Assembly: GCA_027924645.1 (NCBI GenBank)
Contig: BSBN01001017.1
Span: 6,040,501-6,104,500 of the forward strand
Source of the DNA: Cunninghamia lanceolata
Lineage: Eukaryota > Streptophyta > Pinopsida > Cupressales > Cupressaceae
Direction: 5' to 3'
Length of the DNA: 64,000 nt
The notes below the pieces were generated by a model, which searched no databases, had not been told where the DNA came from, and worked only from the letters and a program-made list of their open reading frames with translations. The translations under genes were made by a program, and so were the position numbers. Within the stretch, counting starts at the first letter, position 1. Each line of letters opens with the position of its first letter. Shown here in pieces: positions 11,267-23,640 of the stretch.

Positions 11267-12840
11267 TGAGGTCAAATTGACTGAGTCAAAGATTCTAGAA
11301 TATTCTAGCAGGCTAGTTGTACTCCACTAGATTGATTGCCAAGTACAATCATGTGCCATGTTTAATCCTGACCATTAGATCATTGGATCAGTTGTAACCG
11401 CATCCTCTCCTTGTTCTATAAAATGGGACGGATTGCCATTTGTACATTATTAGGAGCTTAATCAAGAGAGAATTGTTGAGATACATGATTCTTTCTTGAG
11501 ACTGATTGTATATATGCATACATTTTGAATACTAAATGAAATAGAGATTTGGATTACAATTCTATCGTAAACCTTGAGTAATCTTTGTGGATATCATCTT
11601 GATATGTCACTATGATTTGCTGTGTCCCTTGGAGTGCATTTCAACTGGTGAATATTGTTGTTATCCCGTCCCTTTGAAGATTAGCATCATCTATGCGTAG
11701 TTGTGGAATACCCTGGCAAAGCATGGTTTAATTTTATCTCTTTTCATGAAGTTTTGAATTGTGCATATGGTTCAATGGTCAAAACTCAATCACTTTAAAT
11801 AATTTTAGGATTCATATTCATTTCTTTTAAATTTTAATTAATCATCATCACCAACTGCAAAATATTGATAAATGGCAAGCAAAATATAGTAAATATGCAG
11901 ATATCCATAGATACATGAACATCTTATGTATATTTGAACAAATCGCATGTAAGATTGAAAATATCATGCAAATACTTTAAAATAATGACTAAGATCATAG
12001 AAATATCAGCTTGTAGGCACAATATTTAGAAGAATTTAAAGCGTAGAAGCATAATTAAGCAAAGATTAGTTCAAATTTAAGCACAACCAGAAGAACTAAT
12101 CAAAGTTACATAAGTCATCATGAATAATCTTAATCAAAGTAAATGCACATGAATATTTGCATATCCTAGTTAGAGATTGTAGGATTTAATATAATTTTTT
12201 GAGGTTTATAAAGAATAGGTGAAACAGGGCAAATATCTGCCTATTCGGATACAAATTACATTGAATTTCATGCGTAAGGCCCCAAACTGATTAACAACAA
12301 ATTCACATCAAACCACTAAGAGATTATCAGAAGAACATGACCTGATCAATAGAGACTTAGAATAATAAATTGATATTGAATTTATCGTATTCTTCAAGAG
12401 GATAAAGGTTTGTTTTGTGAATTTTTATCAATGTTAATATGACTAACAATCATATCAACAGTTTTTGGCCCTTGAAGGAGTGCCCAATCAACTTGATTTG
12501 AGGTTTTGTCATCCTGATATACTTTCCCACATTGCTATGAGGAAATATTTTAAAATTTCTCTACAATACTCTAGAATCCTAAGTATTTCCGCAAAGATTC
12601 CATCAACCTTTGACAATTTGTGGAATCTAATGATAAATATCACGTATTGGTAGACATTCATTATGATATTTACAGATAGTCGTCTAGATTTCCAAAGTTT
12701 GAGTCAAAATTTGCATTCTCTATAAATACTTTGCAAAGTCCTCATCATCTGAGACAATTGTCCATAAATATCTGCTCCTGTGAAGGAATTGTTCACATCT
12801 TTGTGAAGATCTTGTTCAAATATCCAAAGTTTGTTTTGAC
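11267..12840. other. Non-coding AT-rich stretch, LTR-like in part
   Basis: No reading frame of note. The part around 11267-11600 looks like an LTR promoter region: TATAAAAT at 11417 is followed by a GC-richer GGGACGG segment. A second TATA-like TATAAATA is at 12721, 120 bp before the H gag frame. I cannot find a matching LTR elsewhere in the window or a clear primer binding site. It may hold the 5' LTR and leader of H or the end of the element encoding the upstream ORF. Confidence 0.4.
11417..11424 (+). promoter_or_regulatory. Possible LTR TATA box
   Basis: TATAAAAT in TTGTTCTATAAAATGGGACGG, a composition common at plant LTR promoters. There is no independent support for a start site. Confidence 0.35.
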
Positions 12841-14795
12841 ACTTTGAAACACTGGCTTGTCGACCTAACACTAGGTCAAGATCCTTTGAACCTTTAGAAG
12901 AATTGCTCGCAATTAGACCTAGGCCGTACTCAGTCAGTCATCCTAGACCTTCTGTCACTAATTCACCAATAGTAGCTGCCGTAATACCTTTAGCACAACC
13001 TACAATGTCATTCTTCACTATTGAGTCACCACTTCACTTTGCTATATATAATGATCTACCTAAAAATCTAGACAAAATTTGTCATATGTATCATCCCTAC
13101 CAAGATACGGATGATCACATCAGGACCTATAAGGAAGCTTGCTTCAGGGCTAGAATATAACATGAAGATGTTGTATGTAGATTGTTTCCTTATTCACTAG
13201 GAGAAGAAGCATATGGCTGGTATGTCAGCCTTCCTCAAACTTCCATCAATTCCTGGTTATTACTAGAAAATGCTTTCAAAACAAGGTTCAAGATACCTGT
13301 GGATCCCGCCACCACGTATCATCTCTTTGCCACAATCAAAAGAGCTGAGAGAGAGTTGATCTCAAATTTCAATGCTAGATTTTAGAAGATGTACTCTAAG
13401 CTAACAACTCCATATAATGTTGATGATGAGGTGGCTAGGTTAGTTTATTACTCAGCCTTGGATCCCTTGACATCAATGTTCATTAGGAGGACCCACCTTG
13501 TAATCACATCTTTGTCAGGTGCTTTTGCTGAAGCAGTCAAGGTTAACCAATAGTTGACACCAGGTTTTGCACCTAACTTAGGATACCCTGCTTATCCTAA
13601 TCAAGCTAGTGGAGATTTGATACCTCCTACTATAGTGTCTAATCCTTTGCAAGTGCCTCCACTTAGCATTATGCCTCCTTAGGGAAACGGTCAGATTATA
13701 CCACATCCTCGATATGCATCCCAGGATGCTATATAGAATGGTAATGGTAGTTCATTTTTCTAGCCACATCAGGACATTGTAGTAGCAAAAGTCCAGGAAG
13801 AAAAGGATGATATCAAAGAGATATTAGCTCAACTAAGAAAATTGACTACTGAATTCACTCATCTAAGAACTCAGAACTTCTATGCTCAATCCAATTCACA
13901 AAACCAACAAAGTAGGGGATATCTTGATAGAGGATATGGTAACAATAACAATGTGACATTTAGATATCCTGATAGGGGATATAACAATGAGAGAAATTTT
14001 AGTAATAATAGTAACAATGTACCTAGGCCCCCAAGAGTCTGGAACACTAGACCAAACAATGGTTCATTGCCTTCACCTCTAGATAATCAACCTCCTCTTG
14101 AACCTAAGTAGACCACTAGGGTTAATTTGGTAGAGGCTACACTTAACAACTAGTGTAGGATACACAATATAAATGCACATGTAGAGTTGGACTATCCATA
14201 GTTCAAAATTGCGGCCAAAATATTCCAAGCTGAAGTGTTAAACACTGTAGGAGATATATCTTTCCCTGAAGGTAATGAGATAGTGCCTCTTTGATATGAG
14301 TTAGCTATGGTACTTGAAAGTTCCCTAGATGATCATCAGCATTAGCAGATGGATACAATCCATTAAAATTACATCTTAGCCTGTAAGGAGTCAGCGATGG
14401 CTTTTGAAACAAATTATGTTTTCCCTTTTGAAGATGAGAATGAGCCTGAGCAAGAAGTTGAAGAAGTCCATGTATATCAATAATATCGAAGAGGACATAA
14501 TTACAATATGAGGAGCAATGCTAATTGCTGGCCCTTTGACCATTTCCATTCCACCTAATAATTTCAACACACATCTAAATCCTAAGGCAAGTAACAATCA
14601 AGGACCTCCAAAGGTGAATCTGCAGTACTTTACACAAGTAACAGTAGTAAGAGGTATGAACCCTTTACTTGAGTATGATTAGTTAGTTGCTTACATGGCT
14701 GATGAGATGAAGAAAATAAAGATTAGCTTGTTCTTATCAGAGTTGTTGAAAACTCTTGTCATTAAGAAAGCCTTTCTAAAATCATTAGATGAACC
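12841..14795 (+). pseudogene. gag: H gag, decayed
   Basis: The frame (codon starts at multiples of 3) is open from about 12841. A retrotransposon gag capsid region spans about 13020-13560 with LFPYSLGEEAYGWYVSLP, SWLLLENAFKTRF and ERELISNFNARF. A downstream segment rich in Asn, Arg, Gly and Tyr (13900-14060) probably binds nucleic acid; no Cys/His knuckle is visible. In-frame stops are one TAA (13158) and eight TAGs between 13383 and 14201 (13383, 13551, 13680, 13734, 13761, 14109, 14151, 14199), then a TGA at 14292 and TAG at 14343. A frame change occurs near 14510-14530. The frame then runs into the M insertion at 14796. Confidence 0.8.
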
Positions 14796-15458
14796 TGTTG
14801 ACTCCCAAAATAACTACCACCCTAAACCCTAAAACATTCCTAAATCATCTAAGATAGGGATAGTTGTTCTAGATGAATGGAAGAGGTTTATCAACAAGTT
14901 CAAGGTGATTTTGGGCAACCTATATGAGTGGGTTAACTCCTCTGCACTTTGAGCCCAACTTAGACTCAGGAGGGATATTCCTAGGGGGATACCTAAACAT
15001 GTATTTGGTTCAAACCAGATGAACAACTAAAAATAAAAGGACAACCAAACCCAAATTGCCTTCTAGGCCCCAAAGAATGTCAATGGACCTAAAACAACTG
15101 GTTGTCACTAATAACTCCTATATAACTGATAAGAGGGCACTCCCATTGATAATAGAAGGTGCAGGTATGCTTGTTCACAAGACACACAAACTAATTACTT
15201 TCTTCCCACATGGTAAATTTATTTCAATCTTTTAAGAGTGTGGGTGATCATGAAAAACTTCAGACTGGTGCCTTATATGTTGTGTAACAGAGTCCACAGT
15301 TCAACAGAAGAAAGAAGACAACAAGAGAAATGAAATATACACTTTCTGGACATTCAGATGGAAGAAGAAACAATAATCAATGGATGATATACTTAGTAAT
15401 CATTTATCAATATACAATCAATCATCTAAAACTAGAGAAGAGATCATCACATAGCATG
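14796..15458 (-). repeat. M 3' LTR, outer part (interrupted by N1)
   Basis: TGTTGACTCCCAAAATAACT matches the start of the other LTR at 54419, and similarity continues to the CATG at 15455-15458, where N1 begins. The matching point in the intact LTR is near 55081. Two CCCTAAA units near 14821 are part of the LTR sequence. Confidence 0.92.
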
Positions 15459-16939
15459 TGTTATGTCAGAAATTGTCCTCTTGTATGGAAGGGTACAATT
15501 TCCCATAGTTTAGCTCCTCACCTTTGGTGACCTCTCAACCTTTTTGTTTTTGGGCTTCTTGAAACCTTGATTGGCTAGTGCCTAATTGCAAAATATTCAT
15601 TTTCTGATATAACTTTTGATAGAACCTGGAAAGAGGATTTGGATTATGGGTCCCTGGGACCCCCAAGATATAGATTTGGTCAGAAAATAGGGGCCTAGAC
15701 TCAGGCACCCGCACCCTATTCCTACCCCATTTTTTAGGATTTTGAATTTTGGCGAGGTGTCAGCTCCCACCGTGCACCTTGAGATTCTGTTTTTAAATTC
15801 TTAGTTTTCGTATGATATTGAGATGCTATTTCTAAATTTGAATTTCACTAAAGTTAGATATAAAAAGACATTTGAAATCATTTTATCACACACAATCTTG
15901 ATGCCAAAACTTTGCTAAAATTGTCATTGAAGATCAGTGACTTGTTGAAGCTCTTGAAAGTTTTTTGAATTTGCTATCATGGAGACAATGGATGGAGATT
16001 AGGAATCAAGATCTTGAGACTATCTTTCTCTTCCTAGGGTTTGTACAACCTTTACATGATCGGGAGAAGGGTTGAAGCCTCCAACATTAAGCTTGGAGAT
16101 CTTTCACAGACATTGCTGATTTGCTGTCTTGTTCATGCAAGTCTTCATTTGTTTTCATCTCCTTTAGGTGAAGCTGTATGTGTTTATTGAATTGAAACAA
16201 GTTATTGATCTTCCCTTGATTGAGACATCTAGGGTTTGATATTTCTGTATACACTTTTTTAGGTTTGCACACACTTCTACAAATCTTTACCTCTGGCTAT
16301 TGTTGAGGTAGGAATACCGAAAACGAGGCTTGACTGAGGCAAGCTCCTATATAGCCACAACATCTTTCTCCTTCTTTTGTAGGTGTAGATCGTGTTTTGC
16401 AGGATACGGTGAAAAGAAGCAGCAGAAAGATAGATATTACAGATACAGTCATCATGGACTTTTAGAATTTCAGCTCCTGACACTTTTGGGACTAATGAGC
16501 GGGCGCCCTAGTTCAACTAGGGGAAATTTCTAAGATCTGGGAGCTCTTGGAGGTCATTTAGCAGCTAGTACAAAAGATTTTCAAAGATGGAAGTTTGTGG
16601 GACTAATGAGCGGGTACCCTAGTCCAGTTGGCCCTCAATTTCTGGGTGCATGATCTCTGAACCTTATTCTCTGCATTTCTGTGATCTGTTTTGCCTGCTT
16701 CATCTTTGAATTCTGTCATTTTTTGTTACAAGGTGTAATTAGAGTTTATTTGATTAGTGAATAAAGGCACTTGATAAAACCTTAGTTAGACACATAAATC
16801 AGACCTAATTAGGATTAGGGAACAGACAAGTGATCAGTAGCTTGATCTTGAGCTCGATCCTTGTCCTCTCAATGTTTAGTTAGGTGAAAGAATAGGACTT
16901 AACCTTGTTTAAGAGAAACCTACTTTTTCACCCTAAACA
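15459..16939 (+). repeat. N1 5' LTR (1,481 bp)
   Basis: Bounded by the insertion point on the left and by CCCTAAACA at 16931-16939, the same ending as the element's right end. A TATAAAAAG at about 15859 could be its promoter. A 24 bp motif starting GGGACTAATGAGCGGG occurs twice, at 16488 and 16599. From about 15923 it matches 26340-27359. Confidence 0.85.
16488..16622 (+). repeat. Duplicated motif inside the N1 LTR
   Basis: GGGACTAATGAGCGGG followed by (CG or TA)CCCTAG occurs at 16488 and 16599, 111 bp apart. The same pair with the same spacing is in the other LTR at 26908 and 27019, so the duplication predates N1 insertion. Confidence 0.85.
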
Positions 16940-17197
16940 TTTTGGTGAACTTGCACTCTAAAGAATTTACATCCTTTAAACATTAGATCTAAATTAGAAC
17001 TTGTTGTCCTAAAGCACATTTAGATTGTAAACCCTCTTTTGTGAAAATGTATGCATTGAATTTGAACTATAGTCTATATATTTTCACTAAAAGAGTTGGA
17101 AATTATCATTTGGTGTTTTTCATAGTGTTTCATTTTCATAAAAGTTCATAAACTATCATTTTACATTTAAATCTTGGGTTAATTAGAGCATGTTAAA
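16940..17197 (+). other. N1 leader with possible primer binding site
   Basis: The LTR is followed by TTT and TGGTGAACTTGCACTC. TGG at the start is expected of a primer site pairing with a tRNA CCA end, but I do not recognise the tRNA. The rest, about 250 bp, is an AT-rich untranslated leader. Confidence 0.45.
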
Positions 17198-17930
17198 ATG
17201 TCAGATTATTTTTTGCAAGATTTTCATGTATATGATGAGCCGTTTAGTTGTGATGACTTTGATATGTTAGATGAAGCCCTCGAGGACTTTATCTCAATTG
17301 AACAATCCACTATGACTCCTAAACCATCATTATTTCAAAGGGTTGTAAATGCAATTTAATTTCCTAAAGCTAAGGAAGATTTGGGGAAACCAAAAATAGT
17401 GGTCACCTTATGTTCGGATGTGGTTAAACCACCTTCTAAACCAGTGCTTACTATTAGAGGTCTTCCACCTTCTTCTCAACCTTCAGATCACATTTACAAC
17501 TATGCTAAACAAATAGCACATCCAAATTTACAACAACCTAGTCATAATGTGGTTTCTCATGCCTATAACACTCAGAATAATAAACAAAGCAAACAACATC
17601 AGAGCATTCTAATATCTTTACCAGCTTCTCAACCTATGCTTCCTTAAGCACCTTGTTTAATGCAAAAAGTTGGTCACGACTATGATCTTGTACAACAGAT
17701 TCATGCTACTCATGTAAAGATATCTCTTTGGGAGCTTATACAAACTTCACCTACTTATCATGGAATGGTCCAAGAAGCTTTACAGAAGGTGACTGTTCCA
17801 CCCACTGTGAAGACAAATGATGTAGTAGCTTTATTAGATTGTATGCATGCGACAAAAATGGACATTTTGTTTCAACAACATGAGTTACCATCTCTTGAAG
17901 TTCAGAATCAGTATGATCCTTTGATAATCT
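17198..17930 (+). pseudogene. N1 polyprotein N-terminal region, no gag domain visible
   Basis: ATG at 17198 opens a frame that runs, with TAA stops near 17357 and 17645, straight into the protease. The first 50 codons are acidic, followed by a Pro/Ser/Gln-rich part. From about 17690 it resembles the segment that precedes protease in E1 (ISLWELIQTSPTYHGMVQEAL against ISILELLRISPTHKAIL in E1). The capsid domain and the Cys/His motif that E1 has between its start and this point are absent. The element therefore looks internally deleted for gag, or the gag was replaced. Confidence 0.7.
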
Positions 17931-18300
17931 TCATTAGGATAAACAAAACACTGGTTAAGAGAGTTATGATTGATAATGGATTAGCTCTTAACGTCCATGG
18001 CATTAACTTACTACATAAGATTAAAGTTGATACATCTTTGATTAAGCTAGAAATGATAAGTATCCATGGCTTTGATAATGTTGGACGACAATCCGTAGGC
18101 ACTATAACTCTACCTGTACAAGTAGGACCTGTGATTGTGCCTACCCTGATTCATGTCATGCCCTGTTCTCTATCTTACAACATGATTCTTGGTAGACCTT
18201 GGATCCATGCATTGGGGGCAGTTCCTTCTACTTTACATCATTCAATTAAATTCATATTCAAGGATAACCTGCACACTATTCATGCTGATCTTGAACCTTA
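17931..18300 (+). pseudogene. pol: N1 aspartic protease
   Basis: Active-site region MIDNGLALNVHG (Asp near 17970) and flap-end motif ILGRPWIHALGAVPST near 18190, both aligning with E1 protease. DNG replaces the E1 DGG. The frame ends at a TAG at 18299-18301. Confidence 0.8.
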
Positions 18301-19035
18301 GAATTGTTTGCAAATTGAATCACCAAAATAAGTTATTTGTCCTAAAATTCTAAACAATTTGAAAGTTGATTTGTCATCTCCTCTTTCCCTAGACAATGTT
18401 GTGCAAGAGTCTAAACAATCGAATGCATTTCTTGGTGATGATTGGAGTTCATTAGATTTTGCATCTTCCTCCATGGGAGAATACAAAGTTAAAAATCCTG
18501 TCCCCGAGACATCAAATATTGCATTGATATCATCTCATGCTTTGAATGATAACCATAAAGCTTCTTTGGTGACGAATTTGGACAATACTTTTACTTACAC
18601 TATAGATTATGAAACTTATGAAGCCCCACCTTGTTCTAAAGAAATGGCTTCTCTTTATGGTTGAGGATTCTAGATCCTTTATAAGAACTGTGATTATGTA
18701 GGTAATGACTATGGTATCAATCAACAAGTAATCAAAGTCCCTATAGATTCCACTTCGCGGCATTATTCAAGTGGCATTGGATATTACCTTTTAAGGAATG
18801 TAAAGCCCGCAGACGTCCTACTCTTAATGTGAATACAATATCAACACTTAACTTGATATTTCCTGAGATGATTGACACTAATTGTCCTCTAGGAGTGATT
18901 CCTTTGGATGTTTTTTCAACCGATGAAGCGATAATCGAATTCTTAGGTGCTTATGACAATATTCCTCATTATCATCATAAACGTGGCCTACCTTATTGTT
19001 TGAACAATAATGCATGTTTTGTAAAAAACTACTAG
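18301..19035 (+). pseudogene. pol: N1 linker with decayed G-patch
   Basis: The same frame continues. Near 18655-18790 a sequence with the E1 G-patch layout is visible (GF at the start, an ILYKNCDYVGNDYG core, and a closing SSGIGY), but stops interrupt it and key Gly residues of the core are missing. The part at 18829-19035 corresponds to the E1 connecting region before RT. Confidence 0.55.
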
Positions 19036-19189
19036 CTAAATAAATGCCACTATAAAGTCTAATGAAAAATCTGAAGACCTGCCACAATCACCCAATCTCC
19101 TAGACCAGGGTACTCTACTTAAAGGAAAGATTGTTGATGTTTTCATGGATAAAGATAATACTGAAAAAGTTATCCCTATTGGTGATTAT

Positions 19190-20600
19190 TTACATGTAGA
19201 AGAAAAGGAAGAAATAACTAAATTACTACATGAATTTTCTAAACCGTTTGCTTGGAACTATTCAGACATGCCTGGTATTGATCCTTAGATCATAACACAT
19301 AATATTGTCTTGCAATTGGATGCTAAGGTGTTTAAACAAAAGATTCATAAGATGAATCCTAAGGTTGCATTACTTGTAAAAGTAGAAATGGAAAAGCTTC
19401 TACAAGCTAGATTTATCCACCCTATCGACTATTCATCGTGGATCTCGAACATTGTCATCGTCGCTAAACCCGATGGTCATATAAGAATGTGTACAGATTT
19501 TTGAGATTTGAATCTTGCATCTTTGAAAGATAATTTTCCACTTCCTAACATTGATATGATTGTTGATTCCATAGCAGGCCATGAATTACTTTCTTTCATG
19601 GATGGTTTTTCAGGATATAATCAAATCTTAATTAACCCTCAAGACTAGTATAAAACAACTTTTAAAAGACCTTGGGTACATTTTGCTAGGTAGTCATGTT
19701 GTTTGGACTTAAGAATGCATGAGCTACTTACCAACACGCAATAACCCTTATATTTCATGATTATATGCACAATATCTTAGAAGATTATGTTGATGACAAC
19801 TTGGCGAAGTCCACTCGTTGCCAAGATCATGCTACAAATCTTTGACAAATCTTTGAGCGCATAAGGAAATGTAACATGCAATTAAATCCTCGTAAGTGTG
19901 TTTTTGGTGTGGACAGTGGAAAACTATTAGGATTTATTGTTTCAAATTGGGGAATTGAAGTGGATACAAATAAGATAGATGCAATTGTTAATATGCCAAC
20001 ACCTAAGAATATATCCCAGTTTTGTAGTTTACAAGGGAAGATACAGGCCATCCGTCGATTTGTTTCACAACTCATGGATAGGACTCACCCCTTTATGCAA
20101 TTACTGCAGAAGGATTCAAAATTTCAATGGAACTTAGCATGTCAAAAAGCTTTTGAAGAATTAAAGGCTTATTTGGTTCATCCACCTGTTCTACAACCCA
20201 CCGTCCCTGATAAACCATTTCTATCGTATATCTCAGCATCTAATAATGCTCTGGTAGCTTTGTTAGCACAACATAATGCTGAAGGCAAAGAATGCACTAT
20301 CTACTATATCAATCAAACTTTGCTCGATTATGAAGTGTGGTATACTGTTATTGAGAAGCATTGCTTAGCTTTAGTGTTTGCAACACAAAAGCTTAGACAT
20401 TATCTTTTGAATGTTGAAATACATGTGATGGTAAAATTTGACCCTTTAAAACATCTTTTTACAAAAATAGATTTGTTGAGTCATCTAGCTAAATGGGTTA
20501 TGTTGTTAATTGAGTTTGATCTTAAGTTCATTCCTCAAAAAGCAATAAAAGGGCAAGCGTTAGCTGATCAGTTAGCTGAAGCTCCTTCACCTTTTACTAC
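19190..20600 (+). pseudogene. pol: N1 reverse transcriptase and RNase H
   Basis: RT motifs: VALLVKVEMEKLLQARFIHP, WISNIVIVAKPDGH, SFMDGFSGYNQ and catalytic YVDD near 19784-19795. RNase H follows with LSYISASNNALVALLAQH, YYINQTL and LRHYLL. A TGA at 19502-19504, further stops near 19647 and 19690, and a one-base frame change near 19690 break the frame; the downstream part (19876-20691) is open for 271 codons in the new frame. Confidence 0.88.
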
Positions 20601-20639
20601 ACAACACTCAGACATATTTCCTGATGACCAAATTTTAAC

Positions 20640-21060
20640 AATTACTGAGGATGATAAATGGGAATTGTACTTTGATGGATCAAGATGTTGAACTAGCTCT
20701 AGTGCTGGTATTATATTAATACCCCCTACAGGTAAGCTAATTCCTATGTCTTACCACCTAGATTTCCCATGCACAAACAACATTGCCGAATACGAAGCCC
20801 TTATCATAGGACTTTGTGCAGCCTTGGCTCTTAATATAAAAAATATTACAATATATGGTGATTCACAGCTAATTGTATGACAAATAATGGGATCATATCA
20901 AACTAAGCATGACAAATTATCTCAATATCGTGTGATGGCTCTATCTCTCTTAAAACAATTCACATTGTTTTCAATAAATACTATTCCCAGGAAAGACAAT
21001 CAACATGCGGATGCAATGGCAAGCGCAGCTTCCCTTATATCCCCTGATGATTCTCCTGAG
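20640..21060 (+). pseudogene. pol: N1 second (archaeal-type) RNase H
   Basis: Catalytic Asp in LYFDGS, Glu in AEYEALIIGL, Asp in YGDSQL and the HADAMA segment are all visible. In-frame TGA codons occur at 20689-20691 and 20878-20880. Its position after RT-RNase H and before integrase matches E1 and marks the Tat lineage. Confidence 0.85.
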
Positions 21061-21239
21061 GAATTTACCTTCATCATTCATAATCTTAAAACACTGACAA
21101 TTGAAGATGCTGTAATTGCGAATTTAGAACTCTGTGGTAATACATATATTGATGAATGGTTCTCCCATATATTCAATTATTTGCATGATGGAACCACTCC
21201 TAATTCAACATCCAAGAATGCCCGAATCCGTCTGCGTAA

Positions 21240-22415
21240 ACTAGCAACGTGATACATCATTTTGTCGAATGTGTTGTATAGACAAAGCTACAATGGAGTT
21301 TTACTCCGATGTTTAAGTAATGCAAAGATTTTGATAGCTTTAGAAGAAGTTCACTCTAGTGCCTGTGGAGGGCATTTTGGGGGAAAATCATTGGTACAAA
21401 CATTGTTATGAATGAGTTATTATTGGAAGCACATGGAACAATATTCCTTTTCTTATGTCAAGAGATGCGGCCTATAATGTCAACAACATAAACACCTAAT
21501 CCAAGCTCCCGCTCAAGAACTTTTTGCCCAAGTTTGACCTTGGCCATTTTCTATTTGGGGCTTGGATCTAATTGGTAAAATTTCTCCACCCTCCTCTCAA
21601 GGGCATACATTTATCATTACTACCATGAATTACTTCACAAAGTGGGTTGAAGCTGTCCCCTTACGATCCATGATTGCTGACGTAATTTATCGATTTATAC
21701 AAGATAACATTATTTCTCGATTTGGAATACCTTCCTCCCTCATTTATGACAATGGTACACCATTTAAGAACAAGGATGTGAAGAAATTTCTTGAAAAATA
21801 TCATATCCAACATCGCTTCTCTACGCCTTATTATCCTCAATCAAATGGCCAAGCAAAAGCTTCAAACAAAATTATTGGGCAAATTCTAAGAAACACTGTT
21901 AACAAACATAAAAAAGATTGGCACATTCAATTGTCCTATGTATTATGGGCCTATAGAACAAGTATTCATATGACCACTGGCAATACATCGTATAACCTTG
22001 TCTATGGCGTAGATGCAATAATGCCCTTGGAGTTAGAAATCCCTTCATTAAGGATCTCCCTATGGGACATTATTGATGATGATACTAAACGTGAGAAAAG
22101 ATTACAAGAACTTGAGATGCTTAATGAAAGACGTATAAACGCTCTTGAGCACCTCAAGGCTCATCAGAAAAGCATACAACAATTGTACAACGAACATGTT
22201 ATACAATGTTCATTCGACATTGGGGATTTGGTACTTTATGAAAATCAACATAATATAAATGCACCTCCTGGAGAAAAAGGTAAGTTCAGCCCTAACTGGC
22301 TTGGACCATAGTAACTGAAGCCTTTGGATCAAGAGTGTATCGACTAGCTGATGAACAAGGTACGCCACTTAAGGAACCTATTAACACTGCGCACCTCAAG
22401 AAATTTCATGCTTAA
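21240..22415 (+). pseudogene. pol: N1 integrase, third catalytic residue lost
   Basis: Zinc-binding region near 21340-21490, catalytic core at 21540-22050 and C-terminal part with GDLVLYENQ and GKFSPNWLGP. The first Asp (21565) and second Asp (21748, YDNG) are present. At the third position, 35 residues after the second, the codon at 21856 is AAA (Lys) where E1 has Glu. A frame change lies near 22305 and the natural end is the TAA at 22413-22415. The 21562-22311 stretch is open for 249 codons. Confidence 0.88.
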
Positions 22416-23490
22416 GACTTGAATGTTGAATGTTATAAAGCTAATCTATTAGATAGATTAGCTTCAATTTTGACAAAATGCTAGCATGTTGTCTTAATTC
22501 ATTTAACATTGCAATCTTTGTTCGGTTAATCATTGTTGTATCTTCATTATATATTCTTTGTTAGGAGCACTCTTGTATTAACTGAGCGTAGCATAGAAAT
22601 TTGGGTTGTATGTGAAATTGTTAATCATTGTGTTTGTTACTATGTATTCTACAAAGAATTGTTAGTATGTCACATTAACATTAATTATATATCCATATTA
22701 GCCTTCAACAGTCATCACTAGTTGCATTTTATAAAATCACATGTGATAGATTATCGCACATAGAAAGAAAATGAAAAGCATCATATATATCATTAGTTTC
22801 AAATATACATCCGAGTCGACTATCCCTCATAGGAAAATGGGATGTCATAGTGTATAATTTACACACATCATATAGATGAACCTCGATCACCTGTACCCTT
22901 GGGCCCTCATGATGTGCATGTGACAGAGTCCTAACCATATGTGGCTATGGATCACGAATGACTCCTAGAGACACTCTGCGATCGTAACCCCCTGATCTCT
23001 CCTCTCAGCCCTATCACCTCCTCGTGTGCCTCCTGGTACATCTGATGGTACTAGTCTCTCTCAGCTTGAGCCCTATCTTTGTCAGCTCTCGTCTAACAGA
23101 CCTCAAGCAGTAAGAACTCACCGATGACTGGCTCCCTCTCTGATGTAGGTACCGCTACTGTTTGATCCTGCTACACCTAGAGCTTAGCCTCAGTGCGCTC
23201 AGCTCTATGAAGTAACTCCTCTCTCCTATGCAGACTGCTCTAGAATAGCCTCTGTAGTTGTCTTGTACTTGACAAAAGGCATAAATATCTCCACATGTCA
23301 CCCAGTGGATGGCCATGGCGAATACCCCACCTGCACCCATTGTTCTAATACATCTAAAGGTACTATATCCGCTATGATGCGACCCACAAAGTCTTGCCAA
23401 GTGTCGTGTTGTTATATGGAGCCTAATCAAACTCAGAGTTTAAATTAACGCCACTTTTATCGTCATAGTTTCTCCCCAAATTCCTACAGG
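22416..23490. other. N1 3' region, non-coding part
   Basis: No supported coding frame. An inverted motif TCTATTAGATAGATTAG is near 22444. From about 22900 to 23250 the sequence is rich in CTC/CCT and may be the decayed far end of the antisense gene described next, but I could not read a domain from it. Confidence 0.4.
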
Positions 23491-23493
23491 GTT

Positions 23494-23640
23494 AAGGGGC
23501 AGTGCCCCTTGCGGGGGTTTGGGGGCAGTGCCCCTTACGGGGTCCAGGGGTAGCGCCTTTGGCGTGCTCCTTGTTGCGATACAGGGTGGGGTCAAGGGGC
23601 AGCGCCCCCGTGGGGGCTCAGGGGCAACGCCGCCGAAATC
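23494..23640. repeat. GC-rich dyad repeats
   Basis: Five related units start at about 23494, 23519, 23546, 23594 and 23618, mostly 25-26 bp apart. Each carries GGGGCAGYGCCCC or a decayed form, which is self-complementary and followed by a G run. This is a sharp GC island in otherwise AT-rich DNA. Confidence 0.85.

Noticed and set aside
14821..14836. CCCTAAACCCTAAA, the plant telomere repeat unit (also near 54441)
   Set aside because: Only two units, and present in both M LTRs, so it is part of the LTR sequence and not a telomere.
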